Assembly: GCA_022835595.1 (NCBI GenBank)
Contig: BQUP01000005.1
Span: forward strand, 1,178,001-1,242,000
Reading direction: 5' to 3'
Length of the DNA stretch: 64,000 nt
Source of the DNA: Cystobasidium ongulense
Taxonomy: Eukaryota > Basidiomycota > Cystobasidiomycetes > Cystobasidiales > Cystobasidiaceae
Shown here: one piece after another, positions 1-10,967 of the stretch
Numbering within the stretch: position 1 is the stretch's first letter
Layout of the letters: the number at the start of each line of letters is the position of its first letter
Made by a program: the position numbers and the translations under genes
The notes under the pieces: model-generated
What the model saw: the letters and a program-made list of their open reading frames with translations, nothing else
What the model was told of the DNA's origin: nothing
Database searches by the model: none

Positions 1-149
1 CTTTGTCGATCAACCTTCGCATTAACGCGACAATTGACGACTCGCAGCTTTGCTTTGCTCGACACCTCGACACAAGACACGAATGGACCTGATGCCTCTG
101 GATTGAGAAGACTCCCGCCGTCACAGTCGAAAGAAGCCCCGTCGCGGCC

Positions 150-2597
150 ATGGACGTCGCAGCCGCAGTGAGGGCGTACCTCGACCGCATGATCCAGCAG
201 GTCTCGGGCGTGACCATTCTGCTGCTGGACAGCGAGACGGTGTGTGGATCTACGCTTTGTAAAGAGCCTGCTCGCTGTTCCTAGCTGACCGTCCAGCTCG
301 CAGACCCCGATTATATCCATGGCGTTGACGACGTCGGCCTTGCTCTCCCACGAGGTGTACTTGACAGACAGGCTCGACAATCTTTCGAGGGAGCGGATGC
401 CCCATCTCAAGTGCATCTGCTTCCTGCGCCCTTCGCCGGAGAGTCTGCGCGCGTTGGAGGAAGAACTGCGCAACCCAAAGTACAGTGGCTACTGGCTGTT
501 CTTCAGCAACACCCTCAAGAAGAGCGCAATTGAGCGTCTCGCAGAAGCGGATGAAGGCGAGCTGGTCCGAGAAGTCCAGGTGAGCCGCCTCCATGTTTGA
601 CAAAGTCGTCCAGCTGCCGACCGCTCCCTCCTAGGAATACTTTGCCGACTACAACGCCATCACATCCAGTCACTACACCCTGAACTGCCTTCCTACTCCA
701 CTCTCTCCATACGTGGCTTCAGCTCGCAACCGTTTGTACGGCGACGTGCCCTCGAGCTTTGATGCCTCTCCAGAGACAGGGAGCTTTCAGCGCCACGTCG
801 ACGGCCTCGTCGCCCTGCTGCTCTCGCTTAAAAAGAAACCCATCATCCGCTATGAAAGAATGTCAAGCATGGCAAAGAAGCTGGGTCAGGAGATCCAAGT
901 AGGTCACTCAGTCTATCTATACACTTAAACGCTATGTTCATTGTAAAGCCTTGCACAGTACACAATGTCTGCGGAACCCGGTCTGTTCGACTTCCGCCCG
1001 TCTGCTTCACAGCCAGTGCTGCTCATCTTGGACAGACGTAACGATCCTGTAACGCCGCTTCTCACACAATGGACATACCAAGCGATGGTTCACGAGCTCA
1101 TGGGCATCACAAACGGAAGAGTCGATCTGTCGAAAGCGCCTGATATACGCGAAGAACTGAAAGAGGTAGTCATCTCTCCAGAGCAAGACACTTTCTTTGC
1201 GAAGAACCTTTACAACAACTTTGGTGATTTAGGCGCAAACGTTAAAGCCTATGTTAACGAATACCAGTCAAAGTCGTTCGCGACAGGCTCAAAAAGCGGG
1301 ACGAGCACACCTAGCGAGGCAGCGGGGCGGAATCGTATCGAAACAATAGCAGATATGAAGAAGTTCGTCGAAGAATATCCCGAATTCCGTAAGCTAGGTG
1401 GCAATGTCAGCAAGCACGTGGCTCTGATAGGAGAACTCAGCCGGCTTGTCGAAGTACAGCGTCTGCTAGAAATATCTGAGCTTGAACAGAGTCTGGCATG
1501 CTCTGAAAACCATCGAGACGATCTGAGGGTAATAGCGTTTTCTAATTCATTGGGTTTCTTTAAACGGTGCTGATCCTCCCGTACTTATAGAATCTGCAAA
1601 GTCTCATCCAATCGCCTGATGTTGCTTCGGATAATAAGCTACGCTTGGTCCTGATATATTCTCTCAGGTACCAGAAATATACAGGCAACGCAATAAGTCA
1701 GGTCACGGAATTGCTGATTCGCAACGGAGTCACGGAATCGGATGCCGCAGTGAGTGAGAACAAGTATGTTCCTCTCGCACACACATCACTGAGCAATGCT
1801 CTCTCGTACAGCTCGTGCACGTCATGCTCAATTTCGCAGGGGCCGATCAGCGACAAGATGATCTCTTCATGAATGAGAACTTTTTCTCCCGTGGCAAGTC
1901 CGCAATGAAGGGCCTCAAGGGAGTCGAGAATGTGTATACCCAGCATACTCCTCACCTTGCGCAAACAATCGAGCTGCTCTTGCGAGGACGCTTGCGAGAC
2001 ACTAGCTATCCATTCCTCGAGCAACAGCCACCGCCTGGCCAAGTGCGACCTCGCCCGCAAGATGTCATCCTCTTCGTTATAGGAGGCACAACATACGAAG
2101 AAGCGCGGACGGTAGAGCTTCTCAATCAGCAATTTGCGAGTGGTCAGAACGTATTCGGGTTGGCAGGACCCGGCTCGGCATCTACTGGCCCGCCTTTGAT
2201 AAACACGAGGATCATACTGGGAGGAACAGGCGTCTTGAATTCAAAAATGTAGGTAGTGGGCTTTCAGTCTTCGGAAATATGAGTTTGACTGATGTGCCTC
2301 TGCGACAGGTTTCTTGATCTAATACGAGACGCCGCAACTCGCTTTCCACCTTCAATCAGCTCTTCCGCTTTGAGCCTTCACCCTCTGAATCCAGCGAGCA
2401 CTACGCAACAGCAAGATGATCAACGATACAATTTTTCAGTCGGCAATATCTCTTTAAGCGTTGGACAGCCAAACGTTGATCTCAACAGTTTTGCGACAAG
2501 CTCGGCCTTGCATAGGGCAGGCAATACAGTTGAAGCGGGCGTCGAGGGAGCTACCAATCTAGCACGCAACTTGTTCAGCAAATTCAGAGGGGCATAG
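150..2597 (+). CDS. VPS45: VPS45, Sec1/Munc18-family SNARE regulator
   Basis: The product is a Sec1/Munc18 protein that binds the syntaxin Tlg2/Pep12 class and controls vesicle fusion at the trans-Golgi and endosome. I read seven exons: 150-239, 304-579, 635-898, 959-1528, 1591-1749, 1812-2248 and 2309-2597. All junctions are GT-AG and keep frame, giving about 694 residues. The N-terminus MDVAAAVRAYL followed by SETTPIISMALTTSALL matches the VPS45 start. Family stretches further on include GLFDFR, LLILDRRNDPVTPLLTQW, NLYNNFGDLG, KKFVEEYPEFRKLGGNVSKH, LRLVLIYSLRY and DLFMNENFFSRGK. The C-terminus is longer than in yeast Vps45, with a low-complexity stretch before the stop. The start was chosen because it restores the conserved N-terminus once intron 1 is removed. 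The assignment to VPS45 rather than SLY1 or SEC1 rests on these motifs. Confidence 0.93.
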
Positions 2598-2926
2598 ACG
2601 GTTTACTGCATCTGCCTATTCGTACTTCTCGTTTGGAGTCTTTTTATCACGAGTATTGAGAAGTAGCAATAATGTTGTTGTGCAAGTTTAACTGACCCCG
2701 ACCCAATAATTCGGTGTGTTATTCATGGATACGGAATATATCATCGATTTTAGCACTAGCACCATCTCGAGCTGTGCTGCTTTCAAGTTGGCACTCGTTT
2801 GCAAACGCAAACCGGCTAAATGCTAGAAGAGTCTGAGATTACGTACTCGTCTTGCTTACAAGGTACAGCCAACAGCTGCCGAATGGGTATCTGTGAAAGC
2901 AGGGTCTGTGTTGAATGCAATTGAAC

Positions 2927-3865
2927 TCAATCCGAGTCCATCTCCAGTTCGTCGTCGAGACTTGGCCAGTCTCCGACTTGACACCTTTCGGGCTTGACGA
3001 ACCCACCGTACTTGGACGGGCATTTGAAATAGCGCCTTCCCTCGACTGAGCCGTCATTCTTTCCTACTGGCTCATCATATTCCACGCCTACCCACGTCCC
3101 CGGTGCAAATTCAGTAGAGCCGACGTAGCGCACTGTCCCTATCCGCTCAATGTCTCGTTCGGTCATGGGCGTTATCTTCACGCGTGCATCTGTCTTGAGG
3201 TCAGAGGGCAGCTCGATAGCGGTGTCCTCCGTGGAGGTATTCTCGGCAAATCTGCCAATCTTGTTTCGAGCTTTGTACGCCATTACTGTATCTGCGCGGA
3301 GAGTGCGTGGGCAAAGTATCGAGCGTCAGAGGTTCTGGTTCTGATGCGCGATGGTGTCCCTCCGCCTTACCGCGTCTTCCAGCGTACTCTTCGTCTGTCA
3401 GCTCAAACTTTTTCACATTTGGGTCTTCTACGAAAGTGTATAGTGATTTGGCGAGACTTGAGCTGTCCGGGGTGACCTGGGTGCAGTCGGCCTCAGCACA
3501 CAGAAGGGTCCGCCTAGCGTGGGTCAAGAGTCACCTTTATGACATCCCCATCTCGAACGCCATAGTCAGCCAGCGTCTTGTCTTGGTCGTCGAGGTCAGC
3601 GATGAAAGCGCCTTCGGTGAGCTCGTACGAAGTCGCAGAGGTCGGTTGGTGCAGCGTCAGCTTTTGCGCGGAGACGGCGACTCCAGTGACAAGGGCGAGT
3701 CTAGACTGGTGTTAGCGGATAGAGCACAGGCGTGTTAGCTGGCAATAGACTCGACGCTGGACAGGAAGTACATGCCTTTATAGAACCAATGCTGGCGTCT
3801 GCTGGGAACGAGCGCTCGCTCCGGGTGCTTGGAGAGACGACGAACACGCTGAGACTGGGCGGCAT
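2927..3865 (-). CDS. TBCB: Tubulin-folding cofactor B (CAP-Gly protein)
   Basis: Cofactor B (Alf1 in yeasts) helps fold alpha-tubulin in the cytosol. I read four exons on the minus strand: 3865-3776, 3705-3535, 3476-3371 and 3291-2927, giving about 243 residues, which is normal for the family. The N-terminal ubiquitin-like domain starts [12 protein letters not shown] and continues through [18 protein letters not shown] to [11 protein letters not shown]. The C-terminal CAP-Gly domain contains [27 protein letters not shown] and [11 protein letters not shown]. The acidic tail ends in EMDSD, a variation on the usual DDEI/EEY-like end. Intron 1 (3775-3706) stays open only if its donor is GC (AAG|GCATGT); the nearby GT choice runs into a stop. 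The gene is divergent from urease, with 220 bp between the start codons. Confidence 0.9.
3706..3775 (-). other. GC-AG intron in TBCB
   Basis: This is a 70-nt intron with donor AAG|GCATGT and acceptor ACACCAG, and CTAAC-like branch sequences inside. Phase 0 joins ...SIGSIK to SRLALVTG..., which is the expected ubiquitin-like fold. The neighbouring GT (GCAT|GTACTT) would create a stop at the junction. The use of GC is inferred from frame only. Confidence 0.6.
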
Positions 3866-3961
3866 GGTGGAGCAGACGAGCGATTGAACATGCAACGAGT
3901 TGGCAGGATGTCGACCTTGAAAGCTTTCCGTGATTCTCTTTTTGCACAATCGTCTACAAAG

Positions 3962-3969
3962 TCACGTGA
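3962..3969. promoter_or_regulatory. TCACGTGA E-box palindrome in the TBCB/URE1 divergent promoter
   Basis: A perfect 8-bp TCACGTGA lies midway between the two divergent start codons (3865 and 4086). CACGTG cores with this flank are bound by bHLH factors such as Cbf1 in fungi. The same octamer recurs in other promoters of this window. Binding here is inference. Confidence 0.4.
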
Positions 3970-4085
3970 TGGATGATCGACAAAGTTATCCAGTCCAGTC
4001 TCCACAAAAGCCCGCCGATGATTCCAAGGTGTGCTCTTCACCTTTTCCGCTCCATCCATCCAGCTTACTGCCCCGTCAAGTCGCC

Positions 4086-7000
4086 ATGAACCTCCTCCCC
4101 CGCGAAGAGCTGAGGCTGCTCCTGCACAGCGCCGGCTCGCTCGCCCAAAAGCGACTCGCTCGCGGTGTGAGGCTCAATCTCGTCGAAGCAACGGCGCTGC
4201 TGGCAAGCGTGCTGCAAGAGCTCATCCGCGACGGGAAACACAGCGTAGCCCAGCTGCAAGATCTCGGGAAGCAGATGCTGGGCCGCCGCCAGGTGCTCGC
4301 GACCGTCCCCAGCCAGCTGCACGAGATCCAGGTCGAGGGCTGCTTCCCAGACGGCGTCTTTCTGGTCACCGTCCACGAGCCCGTCAGCAGCAAGAATGGC
4401 GACCTCTCGCTTGCTCTGTACGGCTCGTTCCTTCCCACCCCGGCGCTCACTGCGTTTGGCGGCATCGACGACGACGACGAGCAGGAGGAGATACCTGGCC
4501 AGCTTATCGTCTGCACCACGGGCGCGCCAGTCATCCAGCTCAACGCCCAAAGACAGCGGACACGTCTCCGCGTCACCAACATGGGCGACCGCCCCATCCA
4601 GGTGCGCTTCCTCCCGGTCAGCATTCTTATCAGTTCAATCTCTCTGACATCTTTGGCTCGGTCGGTCGGCTGTCACGTGACCAACTACAACGATGCAGGT
4701 CGGCTCACACTACCACTTCTCCGAGACCAACAAGCAGCTCTCCTTCGACAGGTTCCTCGCACTAGGCAAGCACCTCGACATTGCTGCGGGCACGGCAGTC
4801 CGCTTCGAGCCGGGTGAGGTCAAGACCGTCACCCTCGTTCGCATCGGAGGCCAGCAACGCGTGACTGGCGGAAACAATCTCTTCAAGAGCGCCTTTGGAG
4901 ATGTCCATTCCTTCAAGGAGCTCTCTCTGGACACACAGACCAGTCAAACTTACATCGACAAGGTAGTTCAGCTCGGATTTCGCCACGAGCCGCAGAGCCA
5001 GATCACACCCTCCGATGCTATCCCTCCTGTCGAAATATCTAGACAGGCCTACGCTGCTATCTTCGGTCCAACCACTGGAGACCGCATACGCCTAGCAGAC
5101 ACCTCTCTCTGGATCCAAGTTGAGCGGGACCTGACTTATTATGGCGACGAGTGCAAGTTCGGCGGCGGCAAGGTCTTGCGCGAAGGAATGGGCCAGGCTA
5201 CTGGTCGCCCTGATTCCGAAACCCTAGACCTCGTCATTAGCAACGCTCTCATCATCGACTGGAGTGGCATTTACAAAGCCGATATTGGCGTCAAGAAAGG
5301 CATCATCGTTGGAATCGGCAAAGCTGGCAACCCAGATGTTATGGACGGCGTTACAGAAAATATGGTCGTAGGGGCAAATACCGAGGTAATAGCGGCCGAA
5401 GGTAAAATAATCACAGCTGGTGCTATGGATGCGCATGTACACTGTAAGCCTTTCTACACATTGCCTGCATTACCAATAACTGAAGCGAAACGACCACCAA
5501 AGACATCTGCCCGCAATTGTGGCAAGAAGCCCTAGCGTCAGGTATCACAACTATCGTGGGTGGCGGGTAAGTGCGATAGACTATAGGCAGTAGCAACCTC
5601 CAAAGTCTAACCGACACTCTCGCGACCAACAGAACTGGCCCATCCGCTGGAAGTAGTGCGACAACATGCACACCAAGCAAGACATACATGCAGACGATGC
5701 TTACCGCGTTGGATAGTATTCCAATGAACACTATCGTTACTGGAAAAGGCAACGATAGTGGACCACAAGGTCTGATAGACCAAATTCTTGCTGGAGCTGC
5801 TGGGCTGAAGCTGCACGAAGATTGGGGCACGACTCCCGCAGCCATAGATTCGTGCATTTCTGTGTGCGATGAATATGATGTGCAGGTATGTAGCCGAGTT
5901 GAAATACCACACATCTACACGTACCTAACGGCATCTTCGTGACCAGGTGAATATTCACACGGACACGTTGAACGAGTCAGCCTACTGCGAAGGTGAGCAG
6001 AATATCTCTGCCATGCTGCGCCCTTCCCCCAAAGTGAAACTGACATGATTTTCAACGCGTCTTGAGACACTATGGCCGCGATCGCTGGCAGAGCCATTCA
6101 ATTTTATCACGTAGAAGGCGCGGGCGGTGGTCACGCCCCCGATATCATTACTGCATGCAGTCATCCTAATGTGTTGCCCTCCTCGACAAATCCAACCCGT
6201 CCTTACGCGAAGAACACATTGGATGAACATTTAGATGTGAGTTCCTTGAGATACTCTCCTCAATAAGTTACTTTATGCTGACGTGCTTGTCTTCTTCAGA
6301 TGCTCATGGTGAGTCCGACGGTTTGCGGGGGCACTGAAACCTCGAGACTAACTTATTCTGTGCCACTTCCCTAGGTCTGTCATCACGTGAGTTGTGGAGG
6401 CCATGCATACTCATAAAGTGGCACCACTGACAAGGTAGATACTTTCGAATGGGTGCAGCTTGACCGCTCGATACCCGAGGATATTGCCTTTGCAGAATCG
6501 CGAATCCGTGGAGAAACAGTCGCAGCAGAAGATGTTCTTCATGATTCTGGGGCCATTTCAATGATCAGCTCCGACTCTCAAGCTATGGGTCGCATAGGAG
6601 AAGTCATTGCACGGACATGGCGAACTGCAAGCAAGATGAAAAGTGCACTTGGCACGCTCGAAGGCGATTCGCCTGACAGCGATAACTTCCGAGTCAAGCG
6701 ATACATTGCCAAGTATACCATCAACGTGTAAGTACCGTCTGAACTAGTGCATTTACGCGTGTCATACATTTCCTAATCGCTTTGTGACTCCCTAGCGCCA
6801 TCACACATGGTATATCCCACATGGTAGGCGATGTAAGCGTAGGAAAACTTGCAGATCTTGTGATGTGGAAGCCCGCAAACTTCGGAGTGCGGCCAGACCA
6901 AATCATCAAAGGGGGAGTGATAGCTTGGGCAGCTATGGGCGATGCAAATGCTGTGAGTTACGCTGCACAATTCTATCACCACGGCGATGAATGTCTCCTG

Positions 7001-7389
7001 ATTGTCTTTGTTCTTTCGCAGTCAATCCCCACGGTTCAGCCAGTAATAGGCAAACCTATGTGGGGCAGCTTTGCTTCCGTAGCTGCCTTGAATTCCTTCA
7101 GCTTTGTGTCGAAAGCTTCCATTGATTCCGGTAAGTTGGCTCGACTTTCGGATGGATCGCATATGCTGAATCCTCCCACACAGGAACTATTGCTTCGTAC
7201 AATCTACGCAAGCGAGTGGAAGCTGTTCGAGGGTGTAGGAGCATCGGGAAGAAGGACATGAAGCTCAACGATTCCATGCCCAAGCTGACGGTCGATCCCG
7301 AAACATATCGAGTAGAGGCCGATGGAAAGCACTGCACTGTCGAGCCGGCCACGACTCTGCCTTTGACACAGAGTCACATGCTGTTTTAG
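4086..7389 (+). CDS. URE1: Urease (nickel amidohydrolase)
   Basis: Urease hydrolyses urea to ammonia and carbamate in the cytosol. I read twelve exons: 4086-4601, 4699-5443, 5503-5566, 5633-5885, 5947-5992, 6067-6236, 6300-6308, 6375-6386, 6459-6727, 6796-6952, 7022-7130 and 7184-7389. The total is 851 residues, close to other fungal ureases, with the gamma, beta and alpha parts fused in the plant/fungal order. Visible active-site elements are [14 protein letters not shown] (nickel His pair), [20 protein letters not shown] (carbamylated-lysine region), [23 protein letters not shown] and the flap motif MLMVCHHLDR with the mobile-flap Cys and catalytic His. MLM and VCHH are each encoded by their own micro-exon. 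All key residues appear present, so the enzyme should be active provided accessory proteins, not seen here, load nickel. The start ATG gives the usual gamma-subunit N-terminus [13 protein letters not shown]. Confidence 0.96.
6300..6308 (+). other. URE1: 9-nt micro-exon of urease (MLM)
   Basis: This is a phase-0 exon ATGCTCATG between introns of 63 and 66 nt. It is needed to link ...DEHLD to VCHH and restores the invariant LDMLMVCHHLD order of ureases. Confidence 0.85.
6375..6386 (+). other. URE1: 12-nt micro-exon of urease (VCHH, catalytic flap)
   Basis: This is a phase-0 exon GTCTGTCATCAC bounded by CCCTAG and GTGAGT. It encodes the flap cysteine and the adjacent catalytic histidines. Skipping it would remove four residues in frame and should abolish catalysis. 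Confidence 0.85.
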
Positions 7390-7564
7390 TCTCGCTTTCC
7401 AACAAGCCTGGTGGTAATGTGCCATGTTCTTTCATAGGCGGCTGGCTGCTTCACCATCATATCTGTAGCTATAGGTAAATGTGCTAGAAGTGCATTTGTG
7501 CACTTTGCGGCTCAATTGAATCGTGCATTCATCGTCCAAAGATTGCAAATGCAAGGCGAGATCC

Positions 7565-9676
7565 TCAACCTGCGGCGGCGGTGCGGGTTTTCTGTCGATT
7601 CCTAGCAGGTATAAAGTTTGGACCTGTCCAGACTCTGCTTCTTTCGGGTCCACCCCACCCCCAATCAAATATTGTGTGTAGCGATCCGAGAAGAATAGTT
7701 TCTAGCGAGAGCCCAGGGGATGGTAAGCACATTCTTAGGCAGTCTAAAGGTTTCTCCCCCCTGTCGGTTGCCCTAGAAACATTTGTCGACACTACCGCGC
7801 CCTGAATTGCTCCGGCGCCGCCCACATAGCCCGACCTCCAAATCCTTGTTGTCGTGTCTAGATCGATGAAGGGTATCCCTAGTCGAGGTGCAACTGTCGC
7901 ACGTACCAGATTATTCTGTAGCACGTTTTGTACGTTGTAGAAAATCGTCCGTAGGTTTCCCAGTGTTAAATGCTGTTTGCTGCTAATTGATTGGGAGAAA
8001 AGGATTTGACCGAGATCTGGAACAGCCATAAAAGGCTGGGGACCGTCTCCCGCAACTGTATGATTTTCGGAGACTTTTGAGGAGACTTTAATACTGTCAT
8101 GCCCACAGGATGCTTGCATGTTCCATCCGCCTCGATAGATAATGAGAGAATCGATCGGAGCAGGAGAAGCCTTCAACGCCCTTAGACTTTCCAAGAATTC
8201 GGGTAGCCAAACATTGGCTGTAGCCAGTCTGGCAAGTTCTATGATCATTGTGATTTGTCTCGAGGATTCCAGACTGGGATCTTCGATAGCTTCTGTCAGT
8301 TCAAGCATGCGCTTGTTCAGGCTACTGCTGGATTTGCCGGGCTTAGGGTAAGGGATAGGTGCCTTGTAAAGTATGGTGAGGTCGCTTCGTCTGCCGTCGG
8401 CTACGGAGTACATGTTGATGTCGCGCACGCCTGTATGGGAATGTACAACCGCTGGCTGATGCCTTGCATGCGAGGGGGAGGAGTTCATGAACATGGAATC
8501 TGCTCGGCGGTAACGTAGCACAGTACCAAAGGTGCGCATATCGTCAGCAGCTGTGTCTGGAAGCTGTTCTGTGTGGGAATCATCTGTTGCCCATCCTGGC
8601 GGATCTTGTATGCGGTCAAATACCCTAACATCATCCGCCCATTGACTGCTCTCGTTGGTGCTCGAGACAATTTCGCTGGAACAGATGGCATGCTCTTTGC
8701 AATAGAGGTCGCCGTAGCAGGTTAAAGGTCTTTTGGAAGTCCAGTCTAGTAGGAGATCGTGCACCAGGTAATGCGTTGGGGAATCGCCAATGAGAAGGAT
8801 GTTCTTGTGTCGTAGATAATTGCACAGCGACGACCTAGATACGATGGGAGCGGTCGTAGCAGCTGGAATAGCTTTTGCCTTCATCCAATGCGGTACGTCT
8901 AGCTTTTGACAAGCACGCGATGGCTTCCAGTACCATTTCAAACTGGGTCTGACATTCCAATCGTTGGTATCAGAGTTGGGATGTGCTCTACTATGCTTGT
9001 AGAATGCCTTGTCGCAGGTGGCGAGCACTGGTGAATGCTTGTGTACTGGAAGAGAGGTTCTGTTGAGGTGTGCTCCATCTGGCCCATATACCCATTCTCC
9101 GTTAGCTGCAAAACAGTCGAGATAGTTTTGTAATGATCTAGCTTCTTTGGCGGTAGCAATGCCTGTACCTGGAATACCTTTGGGGAGGTCAAACGCTTTC
9201 CGGGAATCATGTCCAAACCAGTGCTGAAACAGAGAAGTGGAATCTTGTTCAAGAGTGTTGGCTGCTGCGTTCCAGGCTTTGCTGATGATGCTTTGTTGGG
9301 CTGAACCTAGACTGGCGAACGAAGACTGACGGTCGTTGGACGAGACAGGGATGTTCCTCGGTGAACCGAGTGGTACATCTGTGTTGTGAAGCTTTCCGCT
9401 GTTTCGGTCTTTCTGCTTCAGAGCACGGTTCAATTGAGTAGTCCACTTCGAAGCGATTCCGCTATAGACCAGGAACCCAATCGCAAAGACGAAAAGTAAC
9501 GTCTTGAGGAGGGAAGCGACAAGGCGACCATGACGAGCCTTTATGTGCTTCCTGTCAGCCGTATATGGCCATCCTTTTTTGGGCGCGGCCAATGTGACTG
9601 AACTGATGCGACGATGCTGCGGTGGTGAAGCTGCGGAGAACGGCGGCCTGAGGAGGATGGGCGCAGGGCAGGTCAT
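7565..9676 (-). CDS. Membrane-anchored PC-esterase/GDSL-like protein
   Basis: This is a single-exon gene of 703 residues. The N-terminus is basic (KHIKARHGRLVASLL) and is followed by one hydrophobic segment at about residues 52-73, so it looks like a type II Golgi/ER membrane protein with a lumenal domain. The lumenal part has the GDS nucleophile motif (KNILLIGDSPTHYLVHDLLL, about residue 297) and a late DCLRMCLPSPG motif. Both are typical of PC-esterase (trichome-birefringence-like) and related glycan acyl-modifying proteins. In most relatives the last motif reads DCxHWCLPG; here the His position is Arg. That makes me doubt catalysis, or the enzyme may use another residue. The substrate is unknown; polysaccharide O-acylation is only a family-level guess. 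The reading frame is intact throughout. Confidence 0.7.
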   Translation of the reverse strand: MTCPAPILLRPPFSAASPPQHRRISSVTLAAPKKGWPYTADRKHIKARHGRLVASLLKTLLFVFAIGFLVYSGIASKWTTQLNRALKQKDRNSGKLHNTDVPLGSPRNIPVSSNDRQSSFASLGSAQQSIISKAWNAAANTLEQDSTSLFQHWFGHDSRKAFDLPKGIPGTGIATAKEARSLQNYLDCFAANGEWVYGPDGAHLNRTSLPVHKHSPVLATCDKAFYKHSRAHPNSDTNDWNVRPSLKWYWKPSRACQKLDVPHWMKAKAIPAATTAPIVSRSSLCNYLRHKNILLIGDSPTHYLVHDLLLDWTSKRPLTCYGDLYCKEHAICSSEIVSSTNESSQWADDVRVFDRIQDPPGWATDDSHTEQLPDTAADDMRTFGTVLRYRRADSMFMNSSPSHARHQPAVVHSHTGVRDINMYSVADGRRSDLTILYKAPIPYPKPGKSSSSLNKRMLELTEAIEDPSLESSRQITMIIELARLATANVWLPEFLESLRALKASPAPIDSLIIYRGGWNMQASCGHDSIKVSSKVSENHTVAGDGPQPFMAVPDLGQILFSQSISSKQHLTLGNLRTIFYNVQNVLQNNLVRATVAPRLGIPFIDLDTTTRIWRSGYVGGAGAIQGAVVSTNVSRATDRGEKPLDCLRMCLPSPGLSLETILLGSLHTIFDWGWGGPERSRVWTGPNFIPARNRQKTRTAAAG

Positions 9677-10967
9677 CAGTATGGGCTCAGATGCGGCTAT
9701 CCGACAAGGTCATCCCGAGCCTGCTCACATTGCTGTGCGCCAGACTCGTTCATCGAGTGAATACGTGTGGCCTTTTCTGCCAGCGAGACCTCAGCTGCAG
9801 GGTAGAGGCCCGTCAAGTCAGAGCCCGGCGGCTTGTCAGTCATATACTGTTGATGGTGTCAGTCGTCTGATGTGGTCTTGTTGAGCGAATGGATGAGGAT
9901 GTACGCGTCGGGAAACAAGGCGCGTCGATGCTCGCAGTTATCAGATATCAGATATCCATCAGAGTGGCAAAGATAGACGAGGAGACAAGCAGTGCAAGCT
10001 GAGAAGAGTGCGAAAGACGGATGTGGTGTGGTACGAGGTCCTACTATTACTCGAAGTCTACAACTGATCGCAGCAGGAGAGGAAAGCTATAGAGACGGGA
10101 CTACTCGTCTAAGAGAGGTGTGGTAGGCTCCTCGAAGATGCACATGCAGAGGTAGACCTGAGCTAGCCGGTAGATGCGTGAGCTTGATAGGTGTGCCATC
10201 ATTGAGAGAGGGACTATGCTTGGGGATATCAAGTGCAATTTCTTCCGTCCTGTACAAGTCTCGTGTTGCGTTGCTATAGCTGACCAAGCACGGTTGGCTA
10301 TAGCAACATGAGCCATGCAGAGAACGAAAGGAAATGCACTTGATCTCTCCAACTAGAGTCCTTTGTCCCAGTCAGATGCATAATGCAGCTCCATACTCCA
10401 CATCCAATACAAAGTTGGCTCTGTATGAGACGGTATCAGACATCACGGAGAGCGCGGCTGTGACGCTGAGGGAGCTGCCTGAGTATCTGCACGAGTATCC
10501 AATCTGAAAGGAGATTGTGAGTGACCACAAAGGTGAAGTAAGTATATCAAAGCCATCGGTAGCAGCTGGTTGTCGGCTGTCAGTCCTTGCAGGCAGGACA
10601 GCGACGGGTCAGCCAGTAAGCTGAGCACAGTAAGCTGCTGTACAGAACAGCTGTACTTGTCAGTGCAAGAGCTGCGTGCCTCCGTCTTCTCTTGTCGCCG
10701 GTGAAAGTGTCCATGTCGATATCAGCATGTCCCCATTGGCAAAGAGCGAGCAAGCAGGCCTGTCGCTGAAGTGGGCAGAGCAGTGAGCTTTCCATGTCCA
10801 TTTGACGGGCTACCATCTAGTCCATGCTCGCAATGCGTATGTCTTCCACTCATCCAGTCGTCCTGCCGCCAACCCGTCTGCTTGCTTTCCTGCTTCTTTG
10901 CCGTCTCGAGCTTGCTTCTGCTCGAATAACACACAACCACCCACATTCCCTCAGCAGGCCATACAGC
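9677..10967. other. Intergenic region, divergent promoters
   Basis: This is a 1.3-kb spacer between the PC-esterase-like gene (-) and the complex I gene (+). I see no tRNA or mobile element and no convincing protein. A short minus-strand frame at about 10580-10714 encodes a basic N-terminus followed by a hydrophobic stretch, but it has no recognisable family. Confidence 0.5.

Noticed and set aside
4672-4681. TCACGTGA in urease intron 1
   Set aside because: It lies inside a short intron rather than in a promoter, so it was not counted with the promoter sites.
4031-4765. Long alternative frames over the urease N-terminus
   Set aside because: They are GC-rich shadow frames; the urease frame carries family motifs and splices in phase.
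10580-10816. Minus-strand frame with a basic N-terminus and one hydrophobic segment
   Set aside because: It has no family, no clear promoter or intron support, and the start is ambiguous; too weak to call a gene.
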